Positions 27,505 to 36,105 of a stretch of DNA of 57,683 bases are shown here, piece by piece. The position numbers and the translations under genes were made by a program. This stretch comes from Clostridia bacterium (GTDB lineage: Bacteria; Bacillota; Clostridia; Oscillospirales; CAG-272). The notes under the pieces are model-generated. The model was not told the origin of the DNA. It saw nothing but the letters and a program-made list of their open reading frames with translations, and did not search any database. The stretch lies in the NCBI GenBank assembly GCA_017502915.1, contig JAFVUB010000013.1, forward strand, positions 1-57,683. The letters run 5' to 3'. Position 1 is the first letter of the stretch, and every line of letters starts with the position of its first letter.

Positions 27505-28266
27505 ATGAGTAATTTTTCGAATGACAACGCCGAACGCCGAGTTCAGGTCAATGAACGAATAACCATCTGTGAAAGTCGACGCGGACAAAGCTTCGGTGCC
27601 GACGCATTTTTGCTCGCCGCCTACGCCGTGGCGGACCCCGCTCACGCCGCCGTAGATCTCGGAAGCGGAAGCGGTATCTGTTCTCTGCTTCTCGCCGACC
27701 GCAACAAGGCAAAAAAGGTCTACGCCGTTGAGCTTCAAGCCGAGCTTGATGCACTGTGCCGCAAAAACATTGAGGAGAACGGCTTTTCGGAAAGAGTCAA
27801 GGCGCTACACAACGACGTTCGTCTGATCACACCGAACAGCTTTGACGAGCCGGTCGGACTCGTCATATCCAACCCGCCGTACTTTACCGCAGAAAGCGGA
27901 CGCCAAAGCCCCGAGCCGGGAAAGAACGCCGCGCGCTTCGAGCTGAACGGTACTCTTTACGACTTCTGCGCCGCCGCCGAGCGAATACTTATTGTGCGAG
28001 GCAGATTCTGCTGTGTCATTCGTCCCGAGCGCCTGTGCGATCTGGTCGCTGCGCTTCGCACCGCAGGTCTTGAGCCGTCACGCATGACCTTCGTTCATCA
28101 CAATTCCTCATCTGCCCCCGCGATGCTTCTCGTCGAAGCCGTCAAGAGCGGACGAGGACATCTGACCGTCACCCGTCCGCTTTTTCTTTACGAAAGCGGC
28201 AAAGAGCAGACGTCCGACGCCAAACAAATCTACGAAAACTGCGATTTTGGAGACCTTTTTCAATGA
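27505..28266 (+). CDS. TrmN6-like SAM-dependent methyltransferase (tRNA1Val A37 family)
   Basis: A 253-residue Rossmann methyltransferase. Motif I is DLGSGSGICSLLLA (51-64); the amino-group methyltransferase motif NPPYF is at 123-127. The N-terminus with QSFGADAFLLAAYA fits the YfiC/TrmN6 group that makes N6-methyladenosine at A37 of tRNA1Val; substrate assignment is by family resemblance. TAAGGAT precedes the ATG. Its stop overlaps the next gene by 4 nt (ATGA). Confidence 0.85.
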   Translation: MSNFSNDNAERRVQVNERITICESRRGQSFGADAFLLAAYAVADPAHAAVDLGSGSGICSLLLADRNKAKKVYAVELQAELDALCRKNIEENGFSERVKALHNDVRLITPNSFDEPVGLVISNPPYFTAESGRQSPEPGKNAARFELNGTLYDFCAAAERILIVRGRFCCVIRPERLCDLVAALRTAGLEPSRMTFVHHNSSSAPAMLLVEAVKSGRGHLTVTRPLFLYESGKEQTSDAKQIYENCDFGDLFQ

Positions 28267-29027
28267 ACGACAAAAAGCATCTTTTAAGCTACGTCCGCCG
28301 CGCCGTTGACGACTACTCGATGATCGAGGACGGAGATAAAATAGCCGTTGGCATTTCGGGCGGCAAGGATTCGCTCACACTGCTCTGCGCGATGGCAGGC
28401 CTTGCGCGTTTTTATCCCAAAAAATTCGAGCTTGTCGCCTTGACGGTCGATATGGGCTTTGAGAAAACTGATTTTTCAAGGATCGCAGAGCTCTGCAAGA
28501 GCCTTGGCGTTGAGTATCACGTCGTTCCAACCCGCCTTGCGCAAATAATCTTTGAGGAGCGCAAGGAAAACAACCCCTGCTCGCTTTGCGCCAAGATGAG
28601 ACGCGGAATAATCCACAGCTCGGCAAAGGAGCTGGGCTGCAACAAGGTTGCTCTCGGGCATCATTTTGACGACGTTGTTGAGACCTTTATGCTCAACCTT
28701 TACTTCGAGGGGCGCTTGGGCTGCTTTTCGCCTGTAACGTATCTTTCAAGAACCGACATAACGCTCATCAGACCTATGATATATCTCCCCGAAAAGGACG
28801 TTCGTTATTACTCAAAGAAGGAAGCTTTGCCGATTGTTGAGTCGTCCTGCCCTGCTGACGGAAACACACAACGCGAGCAGATCAAGCGAATGCTCTTTGA
28901 CCTTGACCGACAGCACAAGGGACTGCGATACCGCATCTTCGGCGCGATCCAGCGCGGGGGAATCGACGGCTTCAAGGAGGTCGGAAGACTTCGCGGCATC
29001 TCGGCTTACGAGGAAAGCGACGAATAA
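28263..29027 (+). CDS. TtcA-family PP-loop protein (tRNA 2-thiolation type)
   Basis: A 254-residue PP-loop ATPase. The SGGKDS loop is at residues 32-37, and a CxxC pair (NPCSLCAKMRRG) plus the later SCPADG cysteine match TtcA/TtuA-like proteins that use an iron-sulfur cluster to thiolate tRNA; TtcA itself modifies C32. The GHHFDDVVETFMLN motif is typical. It overlaps the preceding methyltransferase gene by 4 nt, so the pair forms a small tRNA-modification unit. Confidence 0.85.
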   Translation: MNDKKHLLSYVRRAVDDYSMIEDGDKIAVGISGGKDSLTLLCAMAGLARFYPKKFELVALTVDMGFEKTDFSRIAELCKSLGVEYHVVPTRLAQIIFEERKENNPCSLCAKMRRGIIHSSAKELGCNKVALGHHFDDVVETFMLNLYFEGRLGCFSPVTYLSRTDITLIRPMIYLPEKDVRYYSKKEALPIVESSCPADGNTQREQIKRMLFDLDRQHKGLRYRIFGAIQRGGIDGFKEVGRLRGISAYEESDE

Positions 29028-29061
29028 CAAAAGATCACCCCTGCAGGGGTGATCTTTTGTT
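29026..29061. terminator. Bidirectional terminator (TtcA-like gene / aldo-keto reductase)
   Basis: A perfect 16-bp stem, 29026-29041 with 29046-29061, TGCA loop, A-rich and T-rich flanks on both sides, between convergent stop codons. Confidence 0.92.
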
Positions 29062-30156
29062 TTACATTTTTCCAAGCATTTTAAGCTTTTCTCTTATCTC
29101 GATATTCTGGGGGCAGATACCTTCGCAAGCGCCGCACTCAATGCAGTCGGTCGCTTTCACCTCAAACTCGGCAAGCTTACCAACCGTTTCCTTTTTGGTG
29201 GCATGAGCTAACGCGTACTCGTTATAGGTCGCAAAAAGGTCTGATATCGGAACGTTCTTGGGGCAGACCTCGGCGCAATATCTGCATTTGGTACAAGATA
29301 TCTGCTTATATTGGCGAATGATCTCTCTGACCCGGTCGGTGGTCTCAAGCTCTTTTTCGTTGAGCGGCACGAAGGGATGCATAGTCTTTATATTAGACTC
29401 CATCATCTCCATGCTTCCCATACCCGAAAGCACCATAAAGACCTCGGGGAAGCTTGCCGCATATCTCAGGGCGTAGGAGACCGGCGCGGCATCACCGAGA
29501 GCTTCAAACTCGGCAATAGCGGCAGGCGGAAGGTTCACCAAAGCTCCTCCCTTGACCGGCTCCATGACGATCACCTTTCTGCCGTGCTTTACGGCAACGT
29601 CGTAGCACTTCTTGCTCTGAACTCCGGGATCGTCGTAATCAAGATAGTTTATCTGAAGCTGAACTGCCTCTATCTGGGGTTGCTCGGTCAGGATCTTGTC
29701 AAGTATATCCGCCGTGTCGTGGAAAGACATTGCTATATGCTTGATCTTTCCCTCTCGGTGAAGCTTGTTCACCGTTTCAAACGACTTGCAGCTCTTATGC
29801 TTTTCATAAGAGTTTCTGTTGAGCGCATGGAAAAGATAAAAATCAAAATATTCAACTCCGCATATCTCAAGCTGCTGCTCAAAGAGAGGACGAACCTCCT
29901 CCTCGGACTTGAAAAACCAATCCGAAAGCTTGTTTGCCAAAATGTATTGACTTCTGTCGTAACGCTCTGTCAGGCATTTTCTGACTGCCTTTTCGCTCTT
30001 ACCGTCTATATATCCGTGCGCTGTGTCAAAATAGTTAAATCCCGCGGCAATAAAGGCGTCTACCATACGGTTGACCTCGGCGGTGTCCACCTCTCCGTCC
30101 TTCATCGGCAGGCGCATACAGCCAAAGCCAAAGTTTCTCTTGATCTCCTTAAACAT
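29062..30156 (-). CDS. Aldo/keto reductase with C-terminal 2[4Fe-4S] ferredoxin domain
   Basis: A 364-residue protein. The N-terminal aldo/keto reductase barrel opens FGFGCMRLPM and has NYFDTAHGYIDGKSE (catalytic D and Y). The C-terminus carries CTKCRYCAEVCPKNV and CIECGACEGICPQNI, two ferredoxin-type motifs. Such fusions are common in anaerobes and couple ferredoxin to reduction of a carbonyl substrate, which is not known here. The start at 30156 follows AAGGAGCACAAT; the longer frame has no ribosome binding site. Its promoter overlaps the stop codon of the next upstream gene. Confidence 0.92.
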   Translation of the reverse strand: MFKEIKRNFGFGCMRLPMKDGEVDTAEVNRMVDAFIAAGFNYFDTAHGYIDGKSEKAVRKCLTERYDRSQYILANKLSDWFFKSEEEVRPLFEQQLEICGVEYFDFYLFHALNRNSYEKHKSCKSFETVNKLHREGKIKHIAMSFHDTADILDKILTEQPQIEAVQLQINYLDYDDPGVQSKKCYDVAVKHGRKVIVMEPVKGGALVNLPPAAIAEFEALGDAAPVSYALRYAASFPEVFMVLSGMGSMEMMESNIKTMHPFVPLNEKELETTDRVREIIRQYKQISCTKCRYCAEVCPKNVPISDLFATYNEYALAHATKKETVGKLAEFEVKATDCIECGACEGICPQNIEIREKLKMLGKM

Positions 30157-30191
30157 ATTGTGCTCCTTCGCTTTTAATATACGTTGGTTAT

Positions 30192-30220
30192 ATCCTACCA
30201 CATATCCCGGTGCTTGTCAA
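30192..30220 (-). promoter_or_regulatory. Promoter of the aldo/keto reductase gene
   Basis: Minus-strand TTGACA (30215-30220), 17-nt spacer, TAGGAT (30192-30197); it overlaps the preceding gene's stop codon. Confidence 0.7.
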
Positions 30221-31362
30221 CGATTTTCGTCCGGCGTTGGAATGGTTTTTTCTGTCTCTCTCTTTTTGGGAGCGGGCAACGGAACACTGGCGCGAAGTAT
30301 CTCACCGAGAAGCTCGGTCAATGCGCGAAATACCATATCCCGCTTTTTAGGCTCGACTTTCGTCAGCGCACGCCAGAGCGCAGCTCGGTCTCGAGCGAGA
30401 TCGGTCAACGTCTTGGCGTCTGACGACGTCAGTATCTCGTATACGGCATCGGTCAGCTCTCGACGGGTATCAAAATCCTTATCCGAAATCCACTGATTAA
30501 GAACTCGGCTCAGATCAAGCGTTTTCTTGGTCAATGTCCCGTGGCGGACAAAGTGACGTCCCTTGACCTCCCAAAGATAGCAGTTATGCTGAATCACTCC
30601 CGATTTGGCACTTCGAACAACAGTATAGTTGTCGTCGTTGCCCAGAAGCATACCGATGACCGAATCCTGCGGCACCAGCTTCAAAACTCGATCTTTGACT
30701 CGCAAATATTCTTGGGAGACAAGAAAATCGTTTGTAAATCCCGGTCCGTCGTTGTTGTAAACGCGAATTATACGCGACTGTATCTCAGGCTTGCATTTTG
30801 CCGCGGCGTATACCGCAAGGTTACCGCCCTTACTGTGTCCGCCGATGCGGATTCCGCCCTCGGTAACAGATCCTATATAATTAAGATACTCAACCGCCCA
30901 ACGCTGACCCGGAACCTCATTTATAAAGGACATGTTCATATCCTCCTTCCAGCCGATCAGCGTATCGTCGGTTCCCTTGAAGGAGACGAATATGCTTTTG
31001 TCGTCAAGCAACGCGGTGTACGCCGAAAACTGCATTTCGCGTTCTCGGTCTATCTCGCTGACAAGGCCCGTGACCCTGACGTTGGCAAAGCGCGCCGAGC
31101 GTGACATCATTCTTGCCATAAGCTGAATATCTGCGCTCGGTATCATCGCACCGCCGTAAAAGGGGCGGTCAACGTGGTGCACACGCTCAAGCATTATAGC
31201 CTCTTTCAGGCTTATCGACTCGTTTTCGGGATCGGTCGGAATTATTCCTTCGAGGTCGAAATACGAGAGAAACACAAAAAGCACGCTGTCGACCTCGTTG
31301 AGCGACGACTGCGCGAAGGTCAGATCTCCCCGCCATTGAAGATAATCAATTACGTTTGCCAC
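30217..31362 (-). CDS. Mbeg1-like (DUF2974) lipase-fold protein
   Basis: A roughly 381-residue alpha/beta-hydrolase-like protein of the DUF2974/Mbeg1 group. The lipase class-3 type nucleophile elbow GHSKGG is at about residue 195, preceded by the strand IFVSFKGTDDTLIGWKED seen in this family. The N-terminus IDYLQWRGDLTF is conserved. I prefer the GTG at 31360-31362 (giving MANVIDYL), with GGAG 10 nt upstream; a TTG two codons earlier has 4-nt spacing. Substrate is unknown. It overlaps the end of the AlaX-type gene, suggesting co-translation. Confidence 0.8.
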   Translation of the reverse strand: MANVIDYLQWRGDLTFAQSSLNEVDSVLFVFLSYFDLEGIIPTDPENESISLKEAIMLERVHHVDRPFYGGAMIPSADIQLMARMMSRSARFANVRVTGLVSEIDREREMQFSAYTALLDDKSIFVSFKGTDDTLIGWKEDMNMSFINEVPGQRWAVEYLNYIGSVTEGGIRIGGHSKGGNLAVYAAAKCKPEIQSRIIRVYNNDGPGFTNDFLVSQEYLRVKDRVLKLVPQDSVIGMLLGNDDNYTVVRSAKSGVIQHNCYLWEVKGRHFVRHGTLTKKTLDLSRVLNQWISDKDFDTRRELTDAVYEILTSSDAKTLTDLARDRAALWRALTKVEPKKRDMVFRALTELLGEILRASVPLPAPKKRETEKTIPTPDENR

Positions 31363-32503
31363 TTGCAAAAAACTCCTTTATTGCCGCCTCCGAGCAGTTG
31401 ACCCTGCCCTGCAGCATTTCATCGGTTCCCCCGCCACGACCGTTCAATGCGGCGTTAAGCTCGCGGGAATAGGCTCGAAGCGGAACACTTCTGCTGACTA
31501 TAACGTAGTTATACGAGCCGTCTTCTCCCGAAAAAGCAGTGCAAACGCCCTTGCATTTTTCGGCTGCGGCGAGAGCGAATTTTCTCAGCTCGTCGCCCGA
31601 AAGACCGCTTTCGACAAGACAAAGATCAGCGTCGGTAGGCTCGATCGCGGCAACCTTTACGGCAAGCAGCTCACTCCTCAGCACCGACGCCTCGGCGCGG
31701 CAGGCGGCAAAGTCGGAGTCGAGCTTCAAATACGCCTCAACAATCTCATTCTGCGAGACCGACATAGCGTTAGCTATCGTTCTGACTGCATCAAATTTAC
31801 GGTTGTAGTCGTCAAGCGCGTCAAGTCCGCAGTGAAGATGAACGCGAACGCCACCCTTGTATTTATACGAATCAAGCAGCTTTATAATTCCGATCTCGCC
31901 CGTTCTCGCAAGATGCGGCGCGCAGCAGGCACAGCGGTCACAGTTCTCGATCTCAACGATTCTGATATCCCCCTCGAGCGCTTTCTTACTGCGATAGTCG
32001 AGCTTTTCCAGCTCGTCCGGCATCGGATACCAACACTTAACGGCAAGATTTTGGCAAACGAGTTTGTTTGCCTCAAGCTCGATCTCACGAAGCGTTTCAC
32101 GGTCGAGAAAGCCGTCGTAATCAACGGTTATATCAACGCTTCCCATATGGAAGCCGACGTTATGAAGTCCAAAGCGACGGTTAACGACGCCGGAAAGTAT
32201 ATGCTCTCCGCCGTGGTTCTGCATCAGTCTGAAGCGGCGGTCAAAATCAAGCTTACCGATGACCGACGAGCCAACCTCAAGCGGACGGTCTACGTAGTGA
32301 ACGACCTCTCCGCATCTTTCGTGAGCATCAAGAACTCTCGCGTCGCCGAGAGTTCCCACGTCAGCGGGCTGTCCTCCGCCCTCGGGAAAGAACGCCGTGC
32401 GGTCAAGCACTACGTGAAACACGTCTCCGCACGCCTCGCAGCGGATCACTCTCGCCTCAAATTCCTTTATATAGCTGTCTTTATAATACAATCTTTCGGT
32501 CAT
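31346..32503 (-). CDS. AlaX-type alanyl-tRNA editing protein with DHHA1-like tail
   Basis: A 385-residue stand-alone editing enzyme that hydrolyses mischarged Ser- or Gly-tRNA-Ala. It has the GGGQ loop (FFPEGGGQPADVG, about 38-50), the HxxxH zinc motif (NHGGEHIL, H97 and H101), and CCAPHLARTGEIG, the second zinc half with CxxxH. The C-terminal third resembles the DHHA1 domain of long AlaX proteins. A promoter lies at 32542-32570. Zinc-site chemistry is intact. Confidence 0.9.
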   Translation of the reverse strand: MTERLYYKDSYIKEFEARVIRCEACGDVFHVVLDRTAFFPEGGGQPADVGTLGDARVLDAHERCGEVVHYVDRPLEVGSSVIGKLDFDRRFRLMQNHGGEHILSGVVNRRFGLHNVGFHMGSVDITVDYDGFLDRETLREIELEANKLVCQNLAVKCWYPMPDELEKLDYRSKKALEGDIRIVEIENCDRCACCAPHLARTGEIGIIKLLDSYKYKGGVRVHLHCGLDALDDYNRKFDAVRTIANAMSVSQNEIVEAYLKLDSDFAACRAEASVLRSELLAVKVAAIEPTDADLCLVESGLSGDELRKFALAAAEKCKGVCTAFSGEDGSYNYVIVSRSVPLRAYSRELNAALNGRGGGTDEMLQGRVNCSEAAIKEFFASGKRN

Positions 32504-32541
32504 TTCTTTAAGACCCTCTCGTTCTCAGTTTCTATAGCACA

Positions 32542-32570
32542 ATTTTAGCACAACTCGAGGAAATTGGCAA
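32542..32570 (-). promoter_or_regulatory. Promoter of the AlaX-type gene
   Basis: Minus-strand TTGCCA (32565-32570), 17-nt spacer, TAAAAT (32542-32547). Confidence 0.65.
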
Positions 32571-32630
32571 GCACTATATTGATTTATTTCCGTTTTTATG
32601 ATATCATTATACTGTAATGGAGGTTTTTTA

Positions 32631-33563
32631 ATGGAAGTTTTATATTTTTTTGAATCTATACGAAATCCGATACTTGACGCCATCATGTCGGTTCTTACTT
32701 ATCTTGGCAGCGAGATCGCATTTTTAGCCTTTGCGATGGGCGTTTGCTGGTGCTTTGACAAGCGTCGGGGCTACTATCTTATGACGGTCGGCTACATCGG
32801 CGTCATAATAAATCAATTCCTCAAGATAATGTGTATGATCCCGCGCCCTTGGGTGCTCGACCCCAACTTCACCACGGTTGCAGGCGCTCAGGCTGACGCC
32901 GGAGGTTACTCCTTCCCCAGCGGACACACGCAGAACTCGACGGGAACCTTTGGAAGTGTTCTGACCTTTACGAAAAAGCGTTGGCTTCGCGCGCTTCTCA
33001 TCGCTTTTATCGTGATCGTTCCGATCACAAGAATGTACCTCGGAGTGCACACTCCGCTGGACGTCGGGGTCTCGCTTCTTATCGGCGGCGCGCTGGTTCT
33101 GGCGCTCTACCCTCTGTTTGAGCTGACAAAAAAGAAGCCTAATCTTATGTTTTATCTGCTCGGCGGATTTTTCGCCATATCGATCCTCTTTACGGTGTTT
33201 GCATTGGTTTATCCCTTCCCCGCCGAGATCGACGCCGAAAACCTTTACGAGCTGAGAAAGAACGCCTTCACCCTTCTCGGAGCGACCGGCGGAGTTTTCG
33301 TCTTTTATCCCATCGAAAAGAAATTTATAAATTTCGATGAAAAAGCCACTCCTTGGGGTCAGGTCGTCAAGCTCGTCTTCGGAGTTGCGCTCGTTATGGC
33401 TGTTAAGGAGGGGCTCAAAGCCGTCTTCGTTCTTATTGCCGGCGAGGAGGCGCTTTGGATGCGTTCGATACGCTACTTTGCCGTTGTTGCCGTTGCGATG
33501 GCGGTCGTTCCGATATTCTTCAAGTATTTCAAGAATATCGGGGCAAAAAAGGTTCAAAACTGA
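32631..33563 (+). CDS. PAP2-family membrane phosphatase
   Basis: A 310-residue multi-pass membrane protein of the type-2 phosphatidic acid phosphatase family. The three signature motifs are present: KIMCMIPRPW, FPSGHTQNSTG with the catalytic histidine, and RMYLGVHTPLDV. Relatives dephosphorylate undecaprenyl pyrophosphate or phosphatidic acid. The start at 32631 is preceded by GGAGGTTTTTTA. It is 38 nt upstream of the HAD gene in the same orientation. Confidence 0.9.
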   Translation: MEVLYFFESIRNPILDAIMSVLTYLGSEIAFLAFAMGVCWCFDKRRGYYLMTVGYIGVIINQFLKIMCMIPRPWVLDPNFTTVAGAQADAGGYSFPSGHTQNSTGTFGSVLTFTKKRWLRALLIAFIVIVPITRMYLGVHTPLDVGVSLLIGGALVLALYPLFELTKKKPNLMFYLLGGFFAISILFTVFALVYPFPAEIDAENLYELRKNAFTLLGATGGVFVFYPIEKKFINFDEKATPWGQVVKLVFGVALVMAVKEGLKAVFVLIAGEEALWMRSIRYFAVVAVAMAVVPIFFKYFKNIGAKKVQN

Positions 33564-33601
33564 AAATACTAAAAAAGACAACTGTTTAAGGAGCTGCCAC
33601 A

Positions 33602-34381
33602 ATGGATATTTTAAGAAGTAAAAAAGGTATCATCTGCGATATGGACGGCGTTATCTATCACGGTAACCGTCTTCTTCCCGGAGTTCACGAGTTCGTTGAC
33701 TGGCTCTATCGCGAAAACAAGCACTTCCTCTTTCTGACCAACAACAGCGGAAAGACCCCGCTGGAGCTTCGTCAAAAGCTGCTCGGTATGGGTCTTGACA
33801 TCGGCGAGGAGCATTTCTACACCAGCGGACTTGCTACGGCAAACTTCATTGCAAAGCAATCGCCGAACGCCAAGGTATACGTTATCGGAGAGCCGGGACT
33901 TTACAACGCGATCTACGAAAAGGGGCTGACGATCAACGACGTCGATCCCGATTACGTCGTTATCGGCGAGACGGCAAACTATACCTACGATAACATCTGC
34001 CGCGCCGTTCATCACGTTCTCAACGGAGCCAAGCTGATCGGAACCAATCCCGATATTACGGGCCCCTCGGAAAACGGTATCATCCCCGCCTGCCGCGCAC
34101 TTGTCTCTCCCATTGAGATGTCGACCGGCAAGCAGGCGTACTACATCGGAAAGCCGAACTCGCTGATGATGAGAACCGGACTTCAGCTTCTGGGAGTTCA
34201 CTCGGCGGATGCCGTTATGATCGGCGACCGTATGGACACCGACATCATCGCGGGCATCGAAACCGGTATGGACACCGTTCTTGTTCTGTCCGGCGTTACC
34301 TCGACAGAGGATATCGAGATGTATCCCTACCGCCCCAGACTCGTTCTCGGCGGCATCGGAGATATTCCGGACAAAAACTGA
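33602..34381 (+). CDS. HAD-IIA phosphatase (NagD/p-nitrophenyl phosphatase type)
   Basis: A 259-residue HAD hydrolase. Motif I is DMDGVIYHG (first D nucleophile), motif II is FLTNNSG, and motif IV is MIGDRMDTDI; the large cap between motifs II and III (GEPGLY...) marks the IIA class. It dephosphorylates small sugar or nucleotide phosphates. AAGGAGCTGCCACA precedes the ATG. It is probably cotranscribed with the PAP2 gene. Confidence 0.93.
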   Translation: MDILRSKKGIICDMDGVIYHGNRLLPGVHEFVDWLYRENKHFLFLTNNSGKTPLELRQKLLGMGLDIGEEHFYTSGLATANFIAKQSPNAKVYVIGEPGLYNAIYEKGLTINDVDPDYVVIGETANYTYDNICRAVHHVLNGAKLIGTNPDITGPSENGIIPACRALVSPIEMSTGKQAYYIGKPNSLMMRTGLQLLGVHSADAVMIGDRMDTDIIAGIETGMDTVLVLSGVTSTEDIEMYPYRPRLVLGGIGDIPDKN

Positions 34382-34390
34382 ATCAAAATC

Positions 34391-34418
34391 AAAAGCCGAG
34401 TCGCAAGACTCGGCTTTT
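34391..34418. terminator. Bidirectional terminator (HAD gene / PFL-family gene)
   Basis: A 12-bp perfect stem, AAAAGCCGAGTC (34391-34402) with 34407-34418, GCAA loop, between convergent stop codons. Confidence 0.9.
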
Positions 34419-34422
34419 ATTA

Positions 34423-35781
34423 TCAGTTTTTAAGCGAATGTATCGGTGCGGGAACGCGACCTCCGCGCGCGATGAACGCGACGGGCGAAAGATTACTGAT
34501 CTTCATTACCGGTGCGCTTCCTAGCAGTCCTCCGAAGTTAACGTAGTCGCCCTCTTTTTTGCCGTAAGCGGGAATAACGCGTACTGCCGTCGTCTTGGTG
34601 TTTGCAACGCCGATAGAGATCTCGTCTGCAATAAGACCGCAGATGACCGCCTCGTCGGTGTCTCCCGGAACGACGACCATATCAATTCCGACCGAACAGA
34701 CCGACGTCATAGCCTCAAGTCTTTCGAGTGTCAAAGCGCCCGATGCCGCCGCAGCGATCATGCCCTCGTCCTCGGACACGGGAATGAATGCTCCCGAAAG
34801 TCCTCCAACGTGGCTGGATGCCATAACTCCGCCCTTTTTAACGGCGTCGTTAAGCATAGCAAGTGCCGCCGTCGTGCCGCAGCCGCCGCAGGTTTCAAGA
34901 CCCATATTCTCAAGTATTCTTGCAACCGAGTCTCCGATCGCGGGCGTGGGAGCGAGCGAAAGATCAACGATGCCGAAGGGCACACCAAGTCTGCTTGCCG
35001 CCTCGGAGGCGACGAGCTGACCAACGCGGGTTATCTTAAACGCCGTCTTTTTGATTATATCAGAAAGAGTTGAGAGATCACAGTTTCCGGCGCGCTTTAT
35101 TGCCGACGCGACCGCTCCGGGACCCGAAACACCAACGTTTATAGCGCAGTCGGGCTCGCCGACGCCGCAGAAGGCTCCCGCCATAAAGGGGTTATCCTCG
35201 GGGACGTTCGCAAACACGACCAGCTTGGCGCAAGCCATACACGAGTCGTCGCGCGTCAGATACGCGGCACGCTTTATCGTGCTTCCCATAAGCTTGATCG
35301 CATCCATGTTGATGCCCGCCTTAGTGGTTGCAACGTTCACCGATGAGCAGACCAGCTTTGTTGACGCCAGCGCCTCGGGAATGACCGAAATGAGATTTCT
35401 CTCCGAGCTCGTCATACCCTTATGTACAAGTGCCGAATATCCTCCGATGAAGTTGATGCCAACAGTCTCGGCAGCGCGGTCAAGCGTTTGCGCCAGACGA
35501 ATATATCCGTCGGGTGTCAAGGCTCCTCCGATCAGAGACACGGGGGTTATCGACACGCGTTTGTTTACTATCGGAATCCCGTAGTCCTTTGAGATGTCCT
35601 CTCCGATCTCAACCAAATGCTCGGCGCATCTCGTTATCTTATCATAGACCTTTTGGCAGAGCCGCGCCTCGTCGTCACTCACGCAATCGAAAAGCGAAAT
35701 GCCCATCGTTATCGTTCGTATGTCGAGGTTTTCCTCGCGGATCATTCCGATCGTTTCAAGTATATCAGCCGTATTTATCAT
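34423..35781 (-). CDS. PFL-family protein (UPF0210/DUF711)
   Basis: A 452-residue conserved protein of the UPF0210 family, related in fold to glycyl-radical pyruvate formate-lyase-type barrels, of unknown catalytic role. Recognisable stretches are [13 protein letters not shown] at the N-terminus, [14 protein letters not shown], and the C-terminal [13 protein letters not shown] end typical of the family. GGAG precedes the ATG. It lies 15 nt after its usual partner, a small ACT-domain protein (UPF0237), and the conserved pair suggests an amino-acid-responsive function. Confidence 0.92.
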   Translation of the reverse strand: MINTADILETIGMIREENLDIRTITMGISLFDCVSDDEARLCQKVYDKITRCAEHLVEIGEDISKDYGIPIVNKRVSITPVSLIGGALTPDGYIRLAQTLDRAAETVGINFIGGYSALVHKGMTSSERNLISVIPEALASTKLVCSSVNVATTKAGINMDAIKLMGSTIKRAAYLTRDDSCMACAKLVVFANVPEDNPFMAGAFCGVGEPDCAINVGVSGPGAVASAIKRAGNCDLSTLSDIIKKTAFKITRVGQLVASEAASRLGVPFGIVDLSLAPTPAIGDSVARILENMGLETCGGCGTTAALAMLNDAVKKGGVMASSHVGGLSGAFIPVSEDEGMIAAAASGALTLERLEAMTSVCSVGIDMVVVPGDTDEAVICGLIADEISIGVANTKTTAVRVIPAYGKKEGDYVNFGGLLGSAPVMKISNLSPVAFIARGGRVPAPIHSLKN

Positions 35782-35796
35782 AGCAACTCCGCTTTC

Positions 35797-36069
35797 TTAA
35801 ATATGGTGCATCGTGTTGAAAATATCCTCGTGCATGGTCGAGATAACGAGACCTCTTGCCTTGCCGATCTCCTCAAGCTCGTCGGCAAAGTCGGCAAACT
35901 TAACGTTCAGACTGCCTATCTCAACCAGCATTATCATAGCGAAATACTCGCTCATAACGCTCTGAGTTATGTCAACTATATTGGCATTCTTCTCGGTACA
36001 AAAGGTACTGACCTTCGCGATGATACCAACGCTATCCTTACCCGTTACGGTTATAACTGCTTTTTTCAT
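35797..36069 (-). CDS. Small ACT-domain protein (UPF0237)
   Basis: A 90-residue protein that is essentially one ACT domain (MKKAVITVTGKDSVGIIAKVS...), the fold that senses amino acids or similar ligands. It is nearly always encoded just before the PFL/UPF0210 protein, as here. AAAGGAAACATATA precedes the ATG. It follows the ABC exporter gene by 36 nt, so the four minus-strand genes may be a single transcript. Confidence 0.93.
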   Translation of the reverse strand: MKKAVITVTGKDSVGIIAKVSTFCTEKNANIVDITQSVMSEYFAMIMLVEIGSLNVKFADFADELEEIGKARGLVISTMHEDIFNTMHHI

Positions 36070-36105
36070 TATATGTTTCCTTTCGTTTGTTTGTCTCTTT
36101 TCGTG